Positions 32,620 to 41,238 of a DNA stretch of 42,660 nucleotides are shown here, piece after piece. The notes below the pieces were generated by a model, which was given only the letters and a program-made list of their open reading frames with translations, was not told the DNA's origin and did no database searches. The DNA lies in contig NZ_CADCJB010000016.1 of NCBI RefSeq assembly GCF_902801725.1, forward strand, positions 1-42,660. The letters are read 5' to 3'. Every line of letters begins with the position of its first letter. Position 1 is the first letter of the stretch. The stretch is from an uncultured Methanobrevibacter sp. Lineage in GTDB: Archaea; Methanobacteriota; Methanobacteria; Methanobacteriales; Methanobacteriaceae. Both the position numbers and the translations under genes were made by a program.

Positions 32620-34122
32620 TTAGAATTCAAATCCAATCTCCTTTAAACTTTGACGGATTTTACATTCAAGCTCATTGGACTCTTTAAACAGTTCATCAAG
32701 CTCAGTTGTTAAAGTTTTCATTTTTTCCTCAAATGGTATTCCATCATCTTCTTCAGGTTTGAATCCAACATATCTGCCAGGAGTTAAAATGAAATCATGC
32801 TTTTTAATCTCTTCCATATCACTGATTTTGCAGAATCCTTTTTCATCTTCCAATGTGCCCTCTTCAAATTTTGTAAATGTTTCAGCAATTAAATCAATGT
32901 CTTCATCAGTTAACTCACGCAATTTCCTTGAAACCATTGTTCCCATTTCACGTGCATCAATAAACAAGGTTTTGCCCTTCTGCTTTTTATCACGGTTAAG
33001 GAACCATAGACAAACTGGTATTCCGGTAGTATAAAACAGTTGGGTTGGCAGTGCCACAATACATTCAACCAAATCATCTTCCACAATAGCTTGCCTGATC
33101 TTTCCTTCACCGGAAGTAGTAGATGACAAAGACCCATTAGCCAGTACAAGCCCAATTTTTCCTTTTGGTGACAGGTGATGTATCATATGCTGCATCCATG
33201 CGAAGTTTGCATTTCCTTTTGGTGGAATTCCATATTTCCACCTTACATCATCCTGCAACTGTTCCTGACCCCATTTCTTAAGGTTGAATGGTGGATTTGC
33301 CATTACAAAATCAGCCTTTAAAGTAGGGTGCAGGTCATTTAAAAATGTATCTTCCTGATGCTCTCCAAGATCCGCTTCCAGTCCACGAATAGCCAAATTC
33401 ATTTTAGCCATTTTCCAGGTAGTAGGGTTGGATTCCTGACCATAAATTGAGATTTTTTTAATGTTGCCGCTGTGATTTTCTATAAAATTTTTGGATTGGA
33501 CAAACATACCTCCTGATCCACAGCAAGGGTCGTATACTCTCCCATTATAAGGTTTGAGAACAGATACTAATGTTTTGACAACACAGGCAGGAGTATAAAA
33601 CTCTCCTGCTTTTTTACCTTCTGTTTCTGCAAACATACTTAGACAGTATTCATAAGTTCTGCCCAAAATGTCTTTTTTATCTCCTTTTTCAGACATCTGA
33701 ACGTTTGTGAATATGTCAATTACAGCACCAAGTTTTTTCTTGTCCAGCTCAGGTCTTGAAAAGTTTTTAGGTAAAATTCCTTTAAGTGATTTGTTATTGT
33801 CCTCAATAGCTTTCATTGCATTGTCGATTGTTAGTCCATTTTCTTCTGTGTTTGCTTTTTTAGCAATTTCACTCCAACGGGCTTCAGGTGGAACAAAAAA
33901 TATATTTTCAGCAGTATATTCATCAATATCCTCTTCGAATCCATCTCCCTCCTCGACAAGTTCCTGATACTTTTCTTCAAACTTATCAGATAGGTACTTT
34001 AGAAAAATTAATCCCAATACTACATGTTTATATTCGGCTGCATCCATTGAACCTCTTAGTTCGTCTGCTGCATCCCATATCTGTTTTTCAAATCCAATTT
34101 CTGAAATATTTTCTTTTGCCAT
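32620..34122 (-). CDS. hsdM: Type I restriction-modification methyltransferase M subunit
   Basis: N6-adenine DNA methyltransferase, modifying subunit of the type I complex, 500 residues. An N-terminal helical domain (KQIWDAADELRGSM) leads to EFYTPACVVKTLVSVL, SAM-binding YDPCCGSGGMFVQ (about 195-207) and the catalytic NPPF (about 275), with a C-terminal helix that packs on HsdS. ATG at 34122 is preferred over the TTG just upstream; AGGTGAT lies before it. It follows hsdR by 8 nt and precedes hsdS by about 30 nt, giving an hsdR-hsdM-hsdS operon. Confidence 0.96.
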   Translation of the reverse strand: MAKENISEIGFEKQIWDAADELRGSMDAAEYKHVVLGLIFLKYLSDKFEEKYQELVEEGDGFEEDIDEYTAENIFFVPPEARWSEIAKKANTEENGLTIDNAMKAIEDNNKSLKGILPKNFSRPELDKKKLGAVIDIFTNVQMSEKGDKKDILGRTYEYCLSMFAETEGKKAGEFYTPACVVKTLVSVLKPYNGRVYDPCCGSGGMFVQSKNFIENHSGNIKKISIYGQESNPTTWKMAKMNLAIRGLEADLGEHQEDTFLNDLHPTLKADFVMANPPFNLKKWGQEQLQDDVRWKYGIPPKGNANFAWMQHMIHHLSPKGKIGLVLANGSLSSTTSGEGKIRQAIVEDDLVECIVALPTQLFYTTGIPVCLWFLNRDKKQKGKTLFIDAREMGTMVSRKLRELTDEDIDLIAETFTKFEEGTLEDEKGFCKISDMEEIKKHDFILTPGRYVGFKPEEDDGIPFEEKMKTLTTELDELFKESNELECKIRQSLKEIGFEF

Positions 34123-34130
34123 CAAATCAC

Positions 34131-37100
34131 CTATGCCGCTTCATCTACCCACAATTCACATTGTGCAATAACTTTTTCCATAGCGAACTTCATTTCGCTT
34201 GGAGGATAATCATATTTTTTAAGTAATCTTTTCACTGTTCTGCGCATATTTGCACGTGCAGACTCTTTTTTCTGCCAGTCAATAGTTCTATTTCTTCGCA
34301 ATGCATCAGTTAACTCCTGAGTAATTTTAATAAGAGTTTCATCATCATAGAATTCATGAATATTTTCTGGAAGAGCAATAACATTATAAAATGCCAATTC
34401 CTCTTCTGTTAAGCCTAATTCTTCACCTTCATTATGTGCATCCCGTAAAAGTTTTGCAATTTTGATTAGCTCTTCAATAACCTCATCATTTGTAATATGC
34501 CCATTGATGTAACTGTTCATGGTTTGTTTTAAAAGATCTGAAAATTCCTCTGATTTTACAATATTTGTACGATTATAACCTTTAACTTGGTCATTTAGCA
34601 ATTTTTCCAAAAGAGAAATAGTTAAATTTGAAGATTCCATTGCACGTACCTTATCTAAAAATTCAGGGTCAAACAATGATACTTCATCACTGACATTAAT
34701 GACATTGATTACACCTGTACTTTTGATTGATTGGTTGAGCAATTTTGTAATTTGTGCATTTATTTCATGAATTGATAATTTGTTATCTGATGATATTTTA
34801 ACAAGAACTGTCCTTACAGCTTCAAAAAATGCGGCTTCAAACCTTTCTCTTTCATCAGCCCTGCTTCTGCATAATGATAACCATTTTTTAAGCAGCAATC
34901 CCTCTTTTAAAAATAACTTTTTCTTATTTTCACGGGATAATTCCTCCATGAAATTTACGCCATTTGAAATAACTTTTGATCTTTCCAAATTGCTTTCCCC
35001 AAAGAACTTTGAATAATCGAATCCATGGAATAAATCACGGCAAACCTCTAATTTTTCCTGGAAGTTTGGATAAGCAATTTTATCAACATCCATATCCCCA
35101 TACTTCTTTTGATCCCTTTCTGTATATTCGCTCATTGCCTTTTTAAGGTCTGATGCAATTCCAATGTAGTCAACTACAAGTCCACCTTCTTTTCCTTTAA
35201 ATACTCTGTTTACCCTTGCAATAGCCTGCATCAGATTGTGTCCTCTCATCGGCTTGTAGACATACATTGTAGCAAGAGAGGGAACATCAAATCCAGTAAG
35301 CCACATGTCAACCACAATGGCTATTTTCATTGGATCATCATCATCCTTAAATTTGTTTTCAAGCTCTTTTTTGTAGGATTTGTCTCCAATAATTTTATGC
35401 CATTCTTCAGGATCTTTATTGGAACCGCTCATAACCACTTTTACTTTTTCATCCCAATCCGGACGCAATTCCAATATTTTTTCATACATCTTGATTGCTA
35501 TTGGTCTTGAATATGCAACAACCATCGCTTTTCCTGTCAGTTCATTGGCACGATTGTCTTCATAGTGATGAACAATATCCCTACATATATCATCAATAAT
35601 TTCAGGAGCACCCAGCAATGACTCCATTCTGCTCAATTCTTTTTTACTTCTCTCAATATTGTATTCTTCAGCTTCTTCTCTTAATTCCCAGTATTTATCA
35701 TCGATTTTATCAAGAATTGTTTCATCAAGTTTTATCTCGGCAATACGGCTTTCATAGCTTATCGGTACAGTAGCTCCATCCTCCACTGACTGAGTCATGT
35801 CATAAATATCAATATAATTTCCGAATACCTCACGAGTGCTTCTGTCTGACTTTGAAATTGGAGTTCCTGTAAAACCAATATATGTTGCATTTGGAAGCGC
35901 ATTTCTAATTCTTCTAGCAGCACCAATCTTTATTTCACCGGTTTTTGGGTCTACCTTTTCTTCAAGACCATACTGGCTTCTGTGAGCTTCATCAGATATT
36001 ACGATTACGTCTTCCCTGTCTGTTAATGATTCATCATAATCATCGAACTTCTGCATTGTTGTGAAAAATATTCCATTTGCCTTTCTGTCATTTAGCAGGT
36101 CTTTTAGGTGTTTCATGCTTGTAGCTTGTTTTGGAGTCTGTCTTAAAAAGTCACTGCATTTTGCAAATTGGGAATAAAGTTGGTCATCCAAATCATTCCT
36201 GTCAGTAATCACAACGAATGTCGGACTTTCAAGAACCTGCTGGAGTTTGTTTACATAAAATACCATTGACAGGCTTTTTCCACTTCCCTGAGTGTGCCAG
36301 AATACACCCGCCTTATGATCACTTTCAATGGCTTTAACTGTTGAATTTACAGCCTTGTTAACTGCAAAGTATTGGTGATAAGCCCCTAAAATCTTGATTT
36401 TTTTAGTTGAATCATTTGAAAAAGTAATGAAATTCTTTAAGATGTCAATAAATCTGTTTTTTTCGAATATTCCTTCAAAAAATGTTGTAAAATCTGCAAA
36501 TTGTGTTGATTCATAACTTCCGTCTGTCGTTTTCCATTCCATGAATCTGTCTTCTGAAGCAGTGATTGTACCTGCTTTTGAAATAGACATATCACTCATT
36601 ACACAAAAGGCGTTATAATTAAATAGAACTGGAATTACCTGCATATACTTTTTCAATTGAGTGTAAGCTTTGGAAGTATCAGCATCTTCTCTTGAAGGGG
36701 ATTTCAACTCACATACAACCAAAGGAATACCATTGACAAATACGACAACATCAGGTATTTTGGTTTCCTTGTCAACTACAGTCCACTGATTGATAACAGT
36801 AAAAGCATTTGAATCCAAATTTTCAAAATCAATGAGTTTTACAAGTGTTGACATTTCTTTTCCATCTTTCCAATAGTTCACAGAAACACCATTTTGAAGA
36901 TAGCTCATGAATTTATTGTTGATATCTTCAAGAGAACCAATGCCAAAATCCTGAATAACTTCAACAGCTTTCTCAACAGCTTCCCTATCTAAAGATCTAT
37001 TAATTGAATATAGATTATCCATATCCGATTTAAACAAAGGATTGTTATAATCTCTTTTAACATCAGGGCCAAAATAGTAATCATATCCCAAATTTTGAAA

Positions 37101-37163
37101 CAATTCAATTATTGACTGCTCATAAGAATTTTCATTATAAACTGAAATATAAATCAACTCCAC
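34131..37163 (-). CDS. hsdR: Type I restriction endonuclease R subunit
   Basis: Motor and nuclease of the type I complex, 1010 residues. N-terminal PD-(D/E)xK nuclease with Asp138 and CELKSP (Glu152, Lys154); SF2 translocase with TQGSGKS near 291, SDEAH near 391 and GFTGTP near 430; C-terminal helical domain that docks on HsdM. It begins at GTG (MELIYISVYNENSYEQS); no strong ribosome binding site precedes it, so the leader may be short. It is the first gene of the operon. No catalytic residue is missing. Confidence 0.95.
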   Translation of the reverse strand: MELIYISVYNENSYEQSIIELFQNLGYDYYFGPDVKRDYNNPLFKSDMDNLYSINRSLDREAVEKAVEVIQDFGIGSLEDINNKFMSYLQNGVSVNYWKDGKEMSTLVKLIDFENLDSNAFTVINQWTVVDKETKIPDVVVFVNGIPLVVCELKSPSREDADTSKAYTQLKKYMQVIPVLFNYNAFCVMSDMSISKAGTITASEDRFMEWKTTDGSYESTQFADFTTFFEGIFEKNRFIDILKNFITFSNDSTKKIKILGAYHQYFAVNKAVNSTVKAIESDHKAGVFWHTQGSGKSLSMVFYVNKLQQVLESPTFVVITDRNDLDDQLYSQFAKCSDFLRQTPKQATSMKHLKDLLNDRKANGIFFTTMQKFDDYDESLTDREDVIVISDEAHRSQYGLEEKVDPKTGEIKIGAARRIRNALPNATYIGFTGTPISKSDRSTREVFGNYIDIYDMTQSVEDGATVPISYESRIAEIKLDETILDKIDDKYWELREEAEEYNIERSKKELSRMESLLGAPEIIDDICRDIVHHYEDNRANELTGKAMVVAYSRPIAIKMYEKILELRPDWDEKVKVVMSGSNKDPEEWHKIIGDKSYKKELENKFKDDDDPMKIAIVVDMWLTGFDVPSLATMYVYKPMRGHNLMQAIARVNRVFKGKEGGLVVDYIGIASDLKKAMSEYTERDQKKYGDMDVDKIAYPNFQEKLEVCRDLFHGFDYSKFFGESNLERSKVISNGVNFMEELSRENKKKLFLKEGLLLKKWLSLCRSRADERERFEAAFFEAVRTVLVKISSDNKLSIHEINAQITKLLNQSIKSTGVINVINVSDEVSLFDPEFLDKVRAMESSNLTISLLEKLLNDQVKGYNRTNIVKSEEFSDLLKQTMNSYINGHITNDEVIEELIKIAKLLRDAHNEGEELGLTEEELAFYNVIALPENIHEFYDDETLIKITQELTDALRRNRTIDWQKKESARANMRRTVKRLLKKYDYPPSEMKFAMEKVIAQCELWVDEAA

Positions 37164-37195
37164 AAATTTTACAGACTAATATCAATATTAATAAT

Positions 37196-37221
37196 AACTT
37201 TATAACAACTATATATTAAAG
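37196..37221 (-). promoter_or_regulatory. Promoter region of the hsdRMS operon
   Basis: On the minus strand, TTTAATATATAG and GTTATAAAG are TATA-like elements 35-55 nt before the hsdR start. They are the only candidates in the 180-nt gap, whose other half holds the T-rich 3' end of the minus-strand gene at 37345. Confidence 0.4.
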
Positions 37222-37344
37222 TTAATCCATTAAAACTAAAAATAAGACCAAATTAATAGTTTAAAAGAACAATAAAGAATTAAATTGGATAGGATCAATT
37301 CCTATAAAAAATAAAAAAAAGTGAAAGTGGATAAAACCACCAAT

Positions 37345-37824
37345 TCATTTAAATTTAACAGTTTTGCCCATGGATTTGACCAAATCATAATCCGATCCAG
37401 CAACCATTACGGTATTATTTCCCTTGTTGGTGCCGGCTAATGCAACATTGGTTGGAGATTCATTAACTGGTTTTAGATATTTCATATCTCCAATTTGAGT
37501 TTCATAACATGAATCCAAATCAGGATTCATAGACTGAAACATGTTTTGATACCACCAATCAACAGAATTATTTGAAATCAATGGAATGTCACTATATATA
37601 ATCACAATCTGATTTTTTTCATCAACATGCATCTTTAAAGAAACATTTGATGAAAAGTTAAAACTTGAACCCTCATCCATTGCTTGTAGTGCAAAATTAG
37701 AATTTTTTGGAACTTTTATTGAAAAAGCATCATCAAAAGTTTTAGTTTCCAAATTAACTGCAGATACAGCACCAACAGACAACACCAATGCTATAACACA
37801 TATTAAAATAAATTTTTTATCCAT
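37345..37824 (-). CDS. Secreted small protein with VPK-type domain
   Basis: 159 residues with a clear signal peptide (MDKKFILICVIALVLSVGAVSA) and a mature domain starting FDDAFSIKVPKNSNF, rich in beta-strands and Asn-x-Ser/Thr sites. ATG at 37824 is chosen over GTG at 37833 because AGTGAT serves it as ribosome binding site. It is cotranscribed with the upstream gene, which shares the same FDSAF-x-VPKG motif, and a third relative lies divergently at 38427. The family is not recognised; it is presumably a cell-surface or extracellular protein. Confidence 0.75.
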   Translation of the reverse strand: MDKKFILICVIALVLSVGAVSAVNLETKTFDDAFSIKVPKNSNFALQAMDEGSSFNFSSNVSLKMHVDEKNQIVIIYSDIPLISNNSVDWWYQNMFQSMNPDLDSCYETQIGDMKYLKPVNESPTNVALAGTNKGNNTVMVAGSDYDLVKSMGKTVKFK

Positions 37825-37832
37825 AAAAATCA

Positions 37833-38360
37833 CTATCCTAAATAATCAATTGTTTTTGCCATTTTAACCAGTTCATCAGTATTATTTCCAGCAATACCTA
37901 CAAGTTCACCATTTTCATGTGATAAAACTGCATGCTTAAATTTACCATCAATTTCCAGGACATTATTCTTAGATTTTTTAGAAATATGGTGCAAAATAAT
38001 TAAATCACCATCATGCTCGATTTTAACATCCCCCGTACTATTTACTTCATTGACTATAAAATCAACGAATTGATCAGTTATCATAGGAGATTCCGAATAT
38101 AGAACTGAAAATTTATTACCTTTCTCATCATATGTCTTAGTTACTCCAAATTCCCCATCACTTGTATTCCATGACTTCTTGAACACTGTTCCCTTCGGAA
38201 CTTCCATTGTAAATGCGCTGTCAAAATTATACACTGTAACATTGGTATTGTTTGATTTTGCCTGATTCATGTCTCCAAAAAACATGAATCCGATTGCCGC
38301 AACCAATGCGATGATAATGATGACAAGCACAGCAATTATTATCTTGTTTTTCTTCTCCAT
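37833..38360 (-). CDS. Membrane-anchored protein with VPK-type domain
   Basis: 175 residues: a short basic N-terminus (MEKKNK), one long hydrophobic segment (about 7-29) and an exported domain beginning YNFDSAFTMEVPKGTVF, ending NNTDELVKMAKTIDYLG. The hydrophobic segment has no obvious signal cleavage site, so it is probably an anchor. GGTGATAAA precedes the ATG. Its layout and end (DELVKMAKTI against DLVKSMGKTV) show it is a paralogue of the next gene. Function unknown. Confidence 0.75.
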   Translation of the reverse strand: MEKKNKIIIAVLVIIIIALVAAIGFMFFGDMNQAKSNNTNVTVYNFDSAFTMEVPKGTVFKKSWNTSDGEFGVTKTYDEKGNKFSVLYSESPMITDQFVDFIVNEVNSTGDVKIEHDGDLIILHHISKKSKNNVLEIDGKFKHAVLSHENGELVGIAGNNTDELVKMAKTIDYLG

Positions 38361-38387
38361 TTTATCACCGTTATTAAAATATTGTGC

Positions 38388-38402
38388 CTAAAAAGATATA
38401 AA
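38388..38402. promoter_or_regulatory. Shared TATA-like element between divergent genes
   Basis: AAGATATAAATT is about 30 nt before the plus-strand ATG (38427), which has no ribosome binding site and so is probably leaderless. Read on the other strand it is AATTTATATC, about 32 nt before the minus-strand start with its GGTGAT site. One element may serve both directions. Confidence 0.4.
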
Positions 38403-38426
38403 TTATTGCAAAATCATAATAATATT

Positions 38427-38990
38427 ATGGTCAATTATTGCAAAAACTGTGGAGCGCACCTTGAGGAGGGGACCAGATTCTGTCCTGAATGCGGTCATGA
38501 GGTAGAGATAAAAACAGTTCCCCAGACAAAGAAAAATACAAATAAAAAAATCATCTGCATTCTGCTCGCAGTCATAATCGTTTTCATACTGCTGATAACA
38601 TTGTCAATAGGAGGAGTGTTGAATCCTCCGGACAAAAGCATTAAACTGGAAAAATATGACTTTGGGTATGTGACAATGATGGTTCCTGAGGGTTCTGAGT
38701 TTTCACAAACAGATAGTATAGGCAAAGGAACTGCATACTGGACTATCTGCTATGAAAACAAGCTGGAAGGCCATGTGCTGTATTCTGTCTGGATTGGAAA
38801 TTATGATGGCGCAAGCCCGTATGTATACAAATTCCTTGAAAGGGATGGGGATTTGGAAGTTTACAATGTAGGATTCAACCAGTCCTATGCCGTGCAGAAA
38901 CATGTCGGAGAATATTATGTTCAAGTCTGCGGATTTGAAGACCTTGATACATTAAAAGAGATTGCTAACTCGATTGAAGCGAATGGGTGA
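38427..38990 (+). CDS. Zinc-ribbon membrane protein with exported VP-type domain
   Basis: 187 residues. The N-terminal zinc ribbon (NYCKNCGAHLEEGTRFCPEC, residues 3-22) should be cytoplasmic. A basic stretch (KKNTNKK) precedes one membrane helix (about 42-63), and the outer domain starts YDFGYVTMMVPEGSEF, related to the two divergent neighbours. It ends DLDTLKEIANSIEANG like its paralogues. An in-frame ATG at 38382 is upstream, but it would put the zinc ribbon 15 residues in and the TATA-like element inside the gene, so 38427 is preferred. Zinc ribbon plus helix plus outer domain is a common sensor-like layout in methanogens. Confidence 0.75.
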   Translation: MVNYCKNCGAHLEEGTRFCPECGHEVEIKTVPQTKKNTNKKIICILLAVIIVFILLITLSIGGVLNPPDKSIKLEKYDFGYVTMMVPEGSEFSQTDSIGKGTAYWTICYENKLEGHVLYSVWIGNYDGASPYVYKFLERDGDLEVYNVGFNQSYAVQKHVGEYYVQVCGFEDLDTLKEIANSIEANG

Positions 38991-38995
38991 GGAAA

Positions 38996-39397
38996 ATGGA
39001 CACTAAAAAGATTGTTATGATTATTTTAATTGCTGCCATTGTCTGTGCAGCAGCATTTCTGATAACAGCACAGCACAATACGACTCAGAAAAATGTTACT
39101 CAAGTAAACAACACCACAAACATTACAAAAAATGTGACAAACAATACAAATGTTACCAATGCAACTCCAGAAGAGGAATATGCATCCCAAACAGCATCTG
39201 AAAGTTCAGCATCTGCACATGAAAGCGATCCTGAATTCGGAACTGATGAATATGTGGACAGATGGGACGAATCCCAAAAAGGCGACGACAGCTGGGCATA
39301 CACTCATGACCAGCCGGTCAAAAGCGAAAACGGACATGACTACAAACGCATGTATAATCCCGACACCGAGGAAAGCTACTGGTATCAGATGAGATAA
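38996..39397 (+). CDS. Membrane-anchored, Asn/Thr-rich exported protein
   Basis: 133 residues. A basic start (MDTKK), one hydrophobic segment (about 6-24), then a linker packed with N-glycosylation sites (NTT, NVT, NTT, NIT, NVT, NNT), an acidic Ser/Glu/Asp-rich part and a tyrosine-rich end (YKRMYNPDTEESYWYQMR). ATG at 38996 has GTGAGG just before it, overlapping the previous stop region, so it is coupled to the zinc-ribbon gene. No family is recognised. Probably a surface protein. Confidence 0.7.
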   Translation: MDTKKIVMIILIAAIVCAAAFLITAQHNTTQKNVTQVNNTTNITKNVTNNTNVTNATPEEEYASQTASESSASAHESDPEFGTDEYVDRWDESQKGDDSWAYTHDQPVKSENGHDYKRMYNPDTEESYWYQMR

Positions 39398-39401
39398 TTT
39401 T

Positions 39402-39436
39402 TAAATGCTCGCACGAGCATTTATCATCTTTTTTTA
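39402..39436 (+). terminator. Terminator after the Asn/Thr-rich protein
   Basis: Perfect 10-bp inverted repeat TAAATGCTCG/CGAGCATTTA with a 2-nt gap (tight loop), then TCATCTTTTTTT. Confidence 0.7.
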
Positions 39437-39596
39437 ATCCTAAAATTCATGATTTAAATATTTTTCAAATATATATGCCCCTACTTTTTTTCATTCGTAA
39501 ACCCTCAAACAAAATATGGACATAATTCAGTTTTTCTGAATTTTGATGAAAAATATTCTAAAAAATATCCAAACAGTTAAATGTGGAATTTAAACA

Positions 39597-39606
39597 TATT
39601 ATATAT
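39597..39606 (+). promoter_or_regulatory. TATA box of the adhesin-like gene
   Basis: ATTATATATC about 30-38 nt before the ATG at 39635. The preceding 160 nt hold AT-rich spacer and a small hairpin AATTCAG/CTGAATT near 39524-39542. Confidence 0.45.
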
Positions 39607-39634
39607 CAGCTAAAAAGTCATGGAGCATTTAAGA

Positions 39635-40882
39635 ATGAATTGTAAAAAGGGCATGATCATATTAATCATAACAGTTTTCCTGTTCTCCATTGCAAGCGTA
39701 TGCGCAAGCGACGCCAACACCACCGCAATGACCATGGTAGATGAACACACAACCGAAGAAATTAATGAAATCGAAATAGCAACCCACACCGGAGAAAAAC
39801 TGGAACTTACCAGCAATGAAATGCTTGGAAACACAAAAACAGTCACAGAACATACATTCAACGCAATTGAAAAGGAAATTGACAACGATACAATAATATA
39901 CCTGGAACCGGGCAAATACACCGGAACAAGCGAAATCAAAATCAACAGCATAAAAAACCTCAAAATAATCGGAAACTCCACAATACTCGATGCAGAGAAA
40001 AAAACAAGAATAATCAACATTACTGATTCAACCAACATAACACTACAGGGAATCACATTCACAAACGCAACCGCAAATAATGGAGGCGCAATCTATTTGA
40101 AAAACAGCGCCAATTGTAAGATTGCCGACTGCATCTTCACAAACAACAACGCAACCACTGGAGGAGCAATACACTGGCAAAGTAGTGATAATGGAAAAAT
40201 CACCAACACCCAACTCACAAACAACAACGCACAATGGACCGGAGGAGCAATACACTGGAACAACAGTCCAAATGGAACAATCACCAACACCACACTCACA
40301 AACAACAACGCAACCATTGGAGGAGCAATAAACTGGCAAAGTAGTGATAATGGAAAAATCACCAACACCACACTCACAAACAACAACGCAACATATGGAG
40401 GAGCAATACACTGGAACAACAGTCCTAACGGAAAAATCACCAACACCACACTCACAAACAACAACGCAACATATAATGGAGGAGCAATACACTGGTGGAA
40501 CAGTCCTAATGGAACAATCACCAACACCACACTCACAAACAACAACGCAAAACAAAATGGAGGAGCAATAGAATGGTTAGAAAGTCCAAATGGAACAATC
40601 ACCAACACCACACTCACAAACAACAACGCAACCACTGGAGGAGCAATACAATGGCAAAACAGCCATAATGGAACAATCACCAACACCACACTCACAAACA
40701 ACAACGCAAACAATTTTGGAGGAGCAATACACTGGTGGGAGAGTCCTAATGGAAAAATCACCAACACCCAACTCACAAACAACACTGCACAATGGAATGG
40801 AGGAGCAATACACTGGTGTCACCAACACCACACTCACAAACAACAACGCAACATTTGGAGGAGCAATACACTGGCGATATAG
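39635..40882 (+). CDS. Adhesin-like surface protein with beta-helix repeats, N-terminal part (frameshifted)
   Basis: Large exported surface protein of the kind abundant in Methanobrevibacter. A signal peptide (MNCKKGMIILIITVFLFSIA, cut near CASDANTT) is followed by a spacer, a beta-helix cap (IYLEPGKYTG...IKNLKIIGN) and repeats of 26-27 residues of the form NNNA-xx-GGAIHW-xxS-xNG-TITNTTLT. ATG at 39635 has GGAG about 9 nt upstream; an in-frame ATG at 39620 is the alternative, but probably lies at or before the transcription start. In the ninth repeat the frame is lost after GGAIHW (about 40815) and a wrong-frame tail (CHQHHTHKQQ...) ends at 40882. The correct protein goes on in another frame to the window edge. 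Confidence 0.88.
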   Translation: MNCKKGMIILIITVFLFSIASVCASDANTTAMTMVDEHTTEEINEIEIATHTGEKLELTSNEMLGNTKTVTEHTFNAIEKEIDNDTIIYLEPGKYTGTSEIKINSIKNLKIIGNSTILDAEKKTRIINITDSTNITLQGITFTNATANNGGAIYLKNSANCKIADCIFTNNNATTGGAIHWQSSDNGKITNTQLTNNNAQWTGGAIHWNNSPNGTITNTTLTNNNATIGGAINWQSSDNGKITNTTLTNNNATYGGAIHWNNSPNGKITNTTLTNNNATYNGGAIHWWNSPNGTITNTTLTNNNAKQNGGAIEWLESPNGTITNTTLTNNNATTGGAIQWQNSHNGTITNTTLTNNNANNFGGAIHWWESPNGKITNTQLTNNTAQWNGGAIHWCHQHHTHKQQRNIWRSNTLAI

Positions 40883-41238
40883 TGATAATGGAACAATCAC
40901 CAACACCACACTCACAAACAACAACGCAACATATGAGGGAGGAGCAATACACTGGAACAACAGTACTAATGGAAAAATCACCAACACCACACTCACAAAC
41001 AACAACGCAAAACAAAATGGAGGAGCAATACACTGGTACAACAGCCATAATGGAAAAATCACCAACACCACACTCACAAACAACAACGCAAACTATGGAG
41101 GAGCAATAAGCTGGATGGAAAGCTATAATGGAAAAATCACCAACACCCAACTCACAAACAACAACGCAAAACAAAATGGAGGAGCAATACACTGGCAATA
41201 TAGTGATAATGGAACAATCACCTCCAACATATTCACAA
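40142..41238 (+). repeat. Tandem coding repeat, 14 units of 78-81 nt
   Basis: Each unit encodes NNNA, two or three variable residues, GGAIHW, two or three variable residues, NG, K/T-ITNT-T/Q-LT. Units are nearly identical at DNA level in the constant parts (for example ATCACCAACACCACACTCAC) and variable elsewhere. Unit nine lacks 20 nt. The high identity makes slippage and assembly errors likely. The variable positions would form one face of the beta-helix. Confidence 0.85.

Noticed and set aside
40142-41238. Regular repeats resembling a CRISPR array
   Set aside because: Unit length of 78-81 nt, in-frame coding of a protein repeat, variable parts too short and similar to be spacers, and no cas genes.
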